Positions 62,169 to 64,000 of a stretch of 64,000 nt of DNA are shown one piece after another; the first letter of the stretch is position 1, and every line of letters begins with the position of its first letter. The translations under genes were made by a program, and so were the position numbers. Below the pieces are notes generated by a model. The model saw only the letters and a list, made by a program, of their open reading frames with translations, had not been told where the DNA came from and ran no database searches. The DNA comes from Solenopsis invicta (taxonomy: Eukaryota; Arthropoda; Insecta; Hymenoptera; Formicidae), in assembly GCF_016802725.1 (NCBI RefSeq), contig NC_052675.1:8817622-8881621 (forward strand), in the 5' to 3' direction.

Positions 62169-63453
62169 GGAGGAGGTAGAGAGAGGGAGTAGCTTATACT
62201 AGTTCATCGTATCGATTCCCCAAGGTGCATATTCCTCCGCGGGATCTCCGCCATAATCGAATGGAATTAAGCCATTATCGAGAAGGTATTTTTCTCTCCA
62301 TGGTAGAAGAGAATCGCGTCGCTCGATATTAGCGCGTATCTTAATCTTGTGCCAAACAACCTTCGCTTGTACACATGATCGAAGAGACGATTATGAAACT
62401 CTGTTGTTATAGACGTTTATTATTAACCTGACCTACTCCTTTTTTTTTCCATAGGCCGCTTTCTAGTTTTATCCCGATGCCTCTTACGCTCGGACTGCAG
62501 ATGAGACTTTGACATGACGCGTGAGGCTCTCGTTGTCTCGCTACCTCGCGCGATTATGGAATTAGAAGAAAAGCGTGTTGAGAGATAAGTTTAGACAGCT
62601 CGGAATAGGCAAGGATCACGTAGCAACGCGCGACATATTTCAAGGTTTCACGTAACACGTGAGAATTGTCTGAATTTTTCGGGCGACCTTCGCGTTAAGC
62701 TGATACCTCTCGCTTTAGAAACACTTTCAAGAGGCTGATCAGCGATATCGGCACCGGTCACCGAACTTCCGCCATGGGAAAACGAAAGTTCGAGGGGCTT
62801 TCAAACTGTGACGTTACGCGCGAATATATATCGCCGTGTTATGGTTTGGTGCTTTTGAACAGGCAAGTTAAACACGGGGTGGCAGGCAAAGCGAGCGTAC
62901 AAAGTACACTTTGCCTCCTGTTAGCAGGATTAATAACTTCGCCACAGCTGACTCCCTCCGTCACGTATAGTATATAGTTGCGTTATGAACAGAAAATTAT
63001 GCCTCGCTCTCTCGCGCGAACCGCTGACTGACGAAAAGTCGCTCTGATCAATTATTAATATATGTCTCTTTCTCTCTCTTTCTCTCTTCGATAATAAACT
63101 GTCGAAAAGGGAACGGTTATAATTGCATTTCTCCATGACGTTGTCGAAATCATTCTCGTGTTCACGATCGAGCATCCCGCACGGCGCACGCTAACTAAAT
63201 TTCATTTTCGGATCCAGTTACGTACCTTATCTCAAAATTGATGCGCGCGTTTTACGTGGAGACTTTAATTCTGGGACTTTTCGAGGCGTTCCCGATAAAG
63301 TCACCGGGTGATACATTACGTGAATACCGCCACGTCAAAAATACATCGTGGCCTATCTTGACTACTGCGTTTTGGAGAGCCAGGGTTAAGCGGTGTCACG
63401 GGGCGGTATCGGCATGAATGTTTCATGAGGCCGCTTCACTTCCACACGCGGGT

Positions 63454-63481
63454 ACGAGCACACGCACGTGTGCGTGCTCGT
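63454..63481. promoter_or_regulatory. 28-bp dyad centred on CACGTG
   Basis: ACGAGCACACGCACGTGTGCGTGCTCGT pairs with itself at 12 of 14 positions around a central CACGTG, the palindromic E-box core recognised by bHLH and bHLH-ZIP factors. It lies in CpG-rich unique DNA, so it could be a regulatory site, but binding is inference. Confidence 0.35.
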
Positions 63482-64000
63482 GTTTGCCGGGCGACAATCC
63501 AGGAACGCGCACCTAAATCATTGTCACCTCACTGATTGGCCGGTGTCCATGGCGCTCGTAAAAAAAAAAAAAATAAAAAGTCCCGAACTCTCGGCCGCGT
63601 CTCGGTCTTTTCGTGCCTGGGCGAGATCGTTCGTTTGTGTTTACCGCGGAAATAGTGGAATCGGAAGAGTAACGAGAGAATTTAATTTTCTCCATGAAGA
63701 AATTATCTTCCTAGAGAGGACGGCTCGCAACTATGTTGACGTACGCTTGTTCGCCATTCTGATTTCTCGAAAAGAGATATCACTTGAAAATAATAACTCC
63801 ATTGTTCTTTTCATACGTTCGTTTATTCCAGAATTCACCACTTTTAGTTCTTCATACATATTTTTCATGTCAACTTTCGTTTACAATTTTATCTATTTTT
63901 AGAAATAAATAAAACTTTGTCCACGTTGTTTAACTTGTTACACGGCTTTCTGCATTTAAAATGAAACGCATATAATTCGCGGCTTTGAAGAAGTCGTAGT

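Larger units (their letters stand above)
60751..64000. other. CpG-rich unique DNA to the window end, no gene recognised
   Basis: AT-rich to about 61.1 kb, then imperfect GA-rich sequence (61145-61225) and CpG-rich patches at 61.6-62.1 and 63.2-63.7 kb, with (GA)n at 62147-62168 and TC-rich sequence at 63066-63089. A near-perfect CACGTG-centred dyad lies at 63454-63481. Open frames are composition-driven; the 144-codon plus frame at 63468-63902 crosses an A-run and has no domain. Confidence 0.4.

Noticed and set aside
1..64000. Telomeric TTAGG arrays, rRNA, snRNA, known miRNAs, CRISPR arrays
   Set aside because: Looked for by eye on both strands; no TTAGG array, no recognisable conserved RNA, and no regularly spaced identical repeats. 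A covariance-model scan would be needed to exclude structured RNAs.

Overview
This window looks like nuclear DNA of an insect, most likely a hymenopteran and plausibly an ant. The points in favour are a coding exon of the insect PCBP/Mushroom-body-expressed (mub) family, abundant CpG without obvious depletion, dense (GA)n/(TC)n microsatellites, and alternation of CpG-rich unique DNA with AT-rich blocks made largely of small DNA transposons. There is nothing prokaryotic here: no operons and no dense gene packing. Most long open frames are chance readings through CpG-rich DNA or through (GA)n tracts. The species assignment is inference.

Only one protein-coding segment is secure. It lies on the minus strand at the left edge (361 to 109): a 253-bp exon with a good acceptor and donor. 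It carries the probable start codon and the first half of the first KH domain (…SVTLTIRLIMQGK) of a poly(rC)-binding protein. The rest of that gene lies beyond position 1. The remaining 63.6 kb is upstream of this exon on its own strand, so it is either a very long 5' intron or upstream intergenic DNA. A CpG-rich block at about 6.6-8.9 kb is the best nearby candidate for a promoter or 5' UTR exon, but no exon there can be proved by eye.

Layout: 0.1-0.4 kb PCBP/mub exon; 5.8-6.4 kb a tRNA-like head next to three tandem ~170-bp units; 6.6-8.9 kb CpG island; 9-18.5 kb AT-rich DNA with a piggyBac-type element (TTAA target), an element with GGGTAAAGTCGCC ends, and a hAT-type element with a perfect 8-bp target duplication; 18.6-29.5 kb mostly unique CpG-rich DNA with one TA-flanked MITE; 29.5-34.1 kb two adjacent foldback elements, a Tc1/mariner-type MITE and a third large foldback; 37.0-37.5 kb an odd microsatellite-free segment with CCAAT and TATA-like motifs, followed by a TA-flanked MITE; 38.5-47.5 kb unique DNA; 47.6-49.3 kb a broken direct duplication; 50.4-54 kb a MITE and two copies of a ~500-bp AT-rich repeat; 54-64 kb CpG-rich unique DNA with many (GA)n tracts, a 196-bp MITE and an isolated small ORF pair.

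No multi-gene system is visible. The most informative content is the set of at least nine short non-autonomous DNA transposons, several with intact target duplications. Three TA-flanked elements (26.2, 50.4 and 60.6 kb) share CACTGAGAGAAA-type ends and look like one family, possibly with relatives at 33.8 and 49.2 kb. No transposase gene was recognised in the window.
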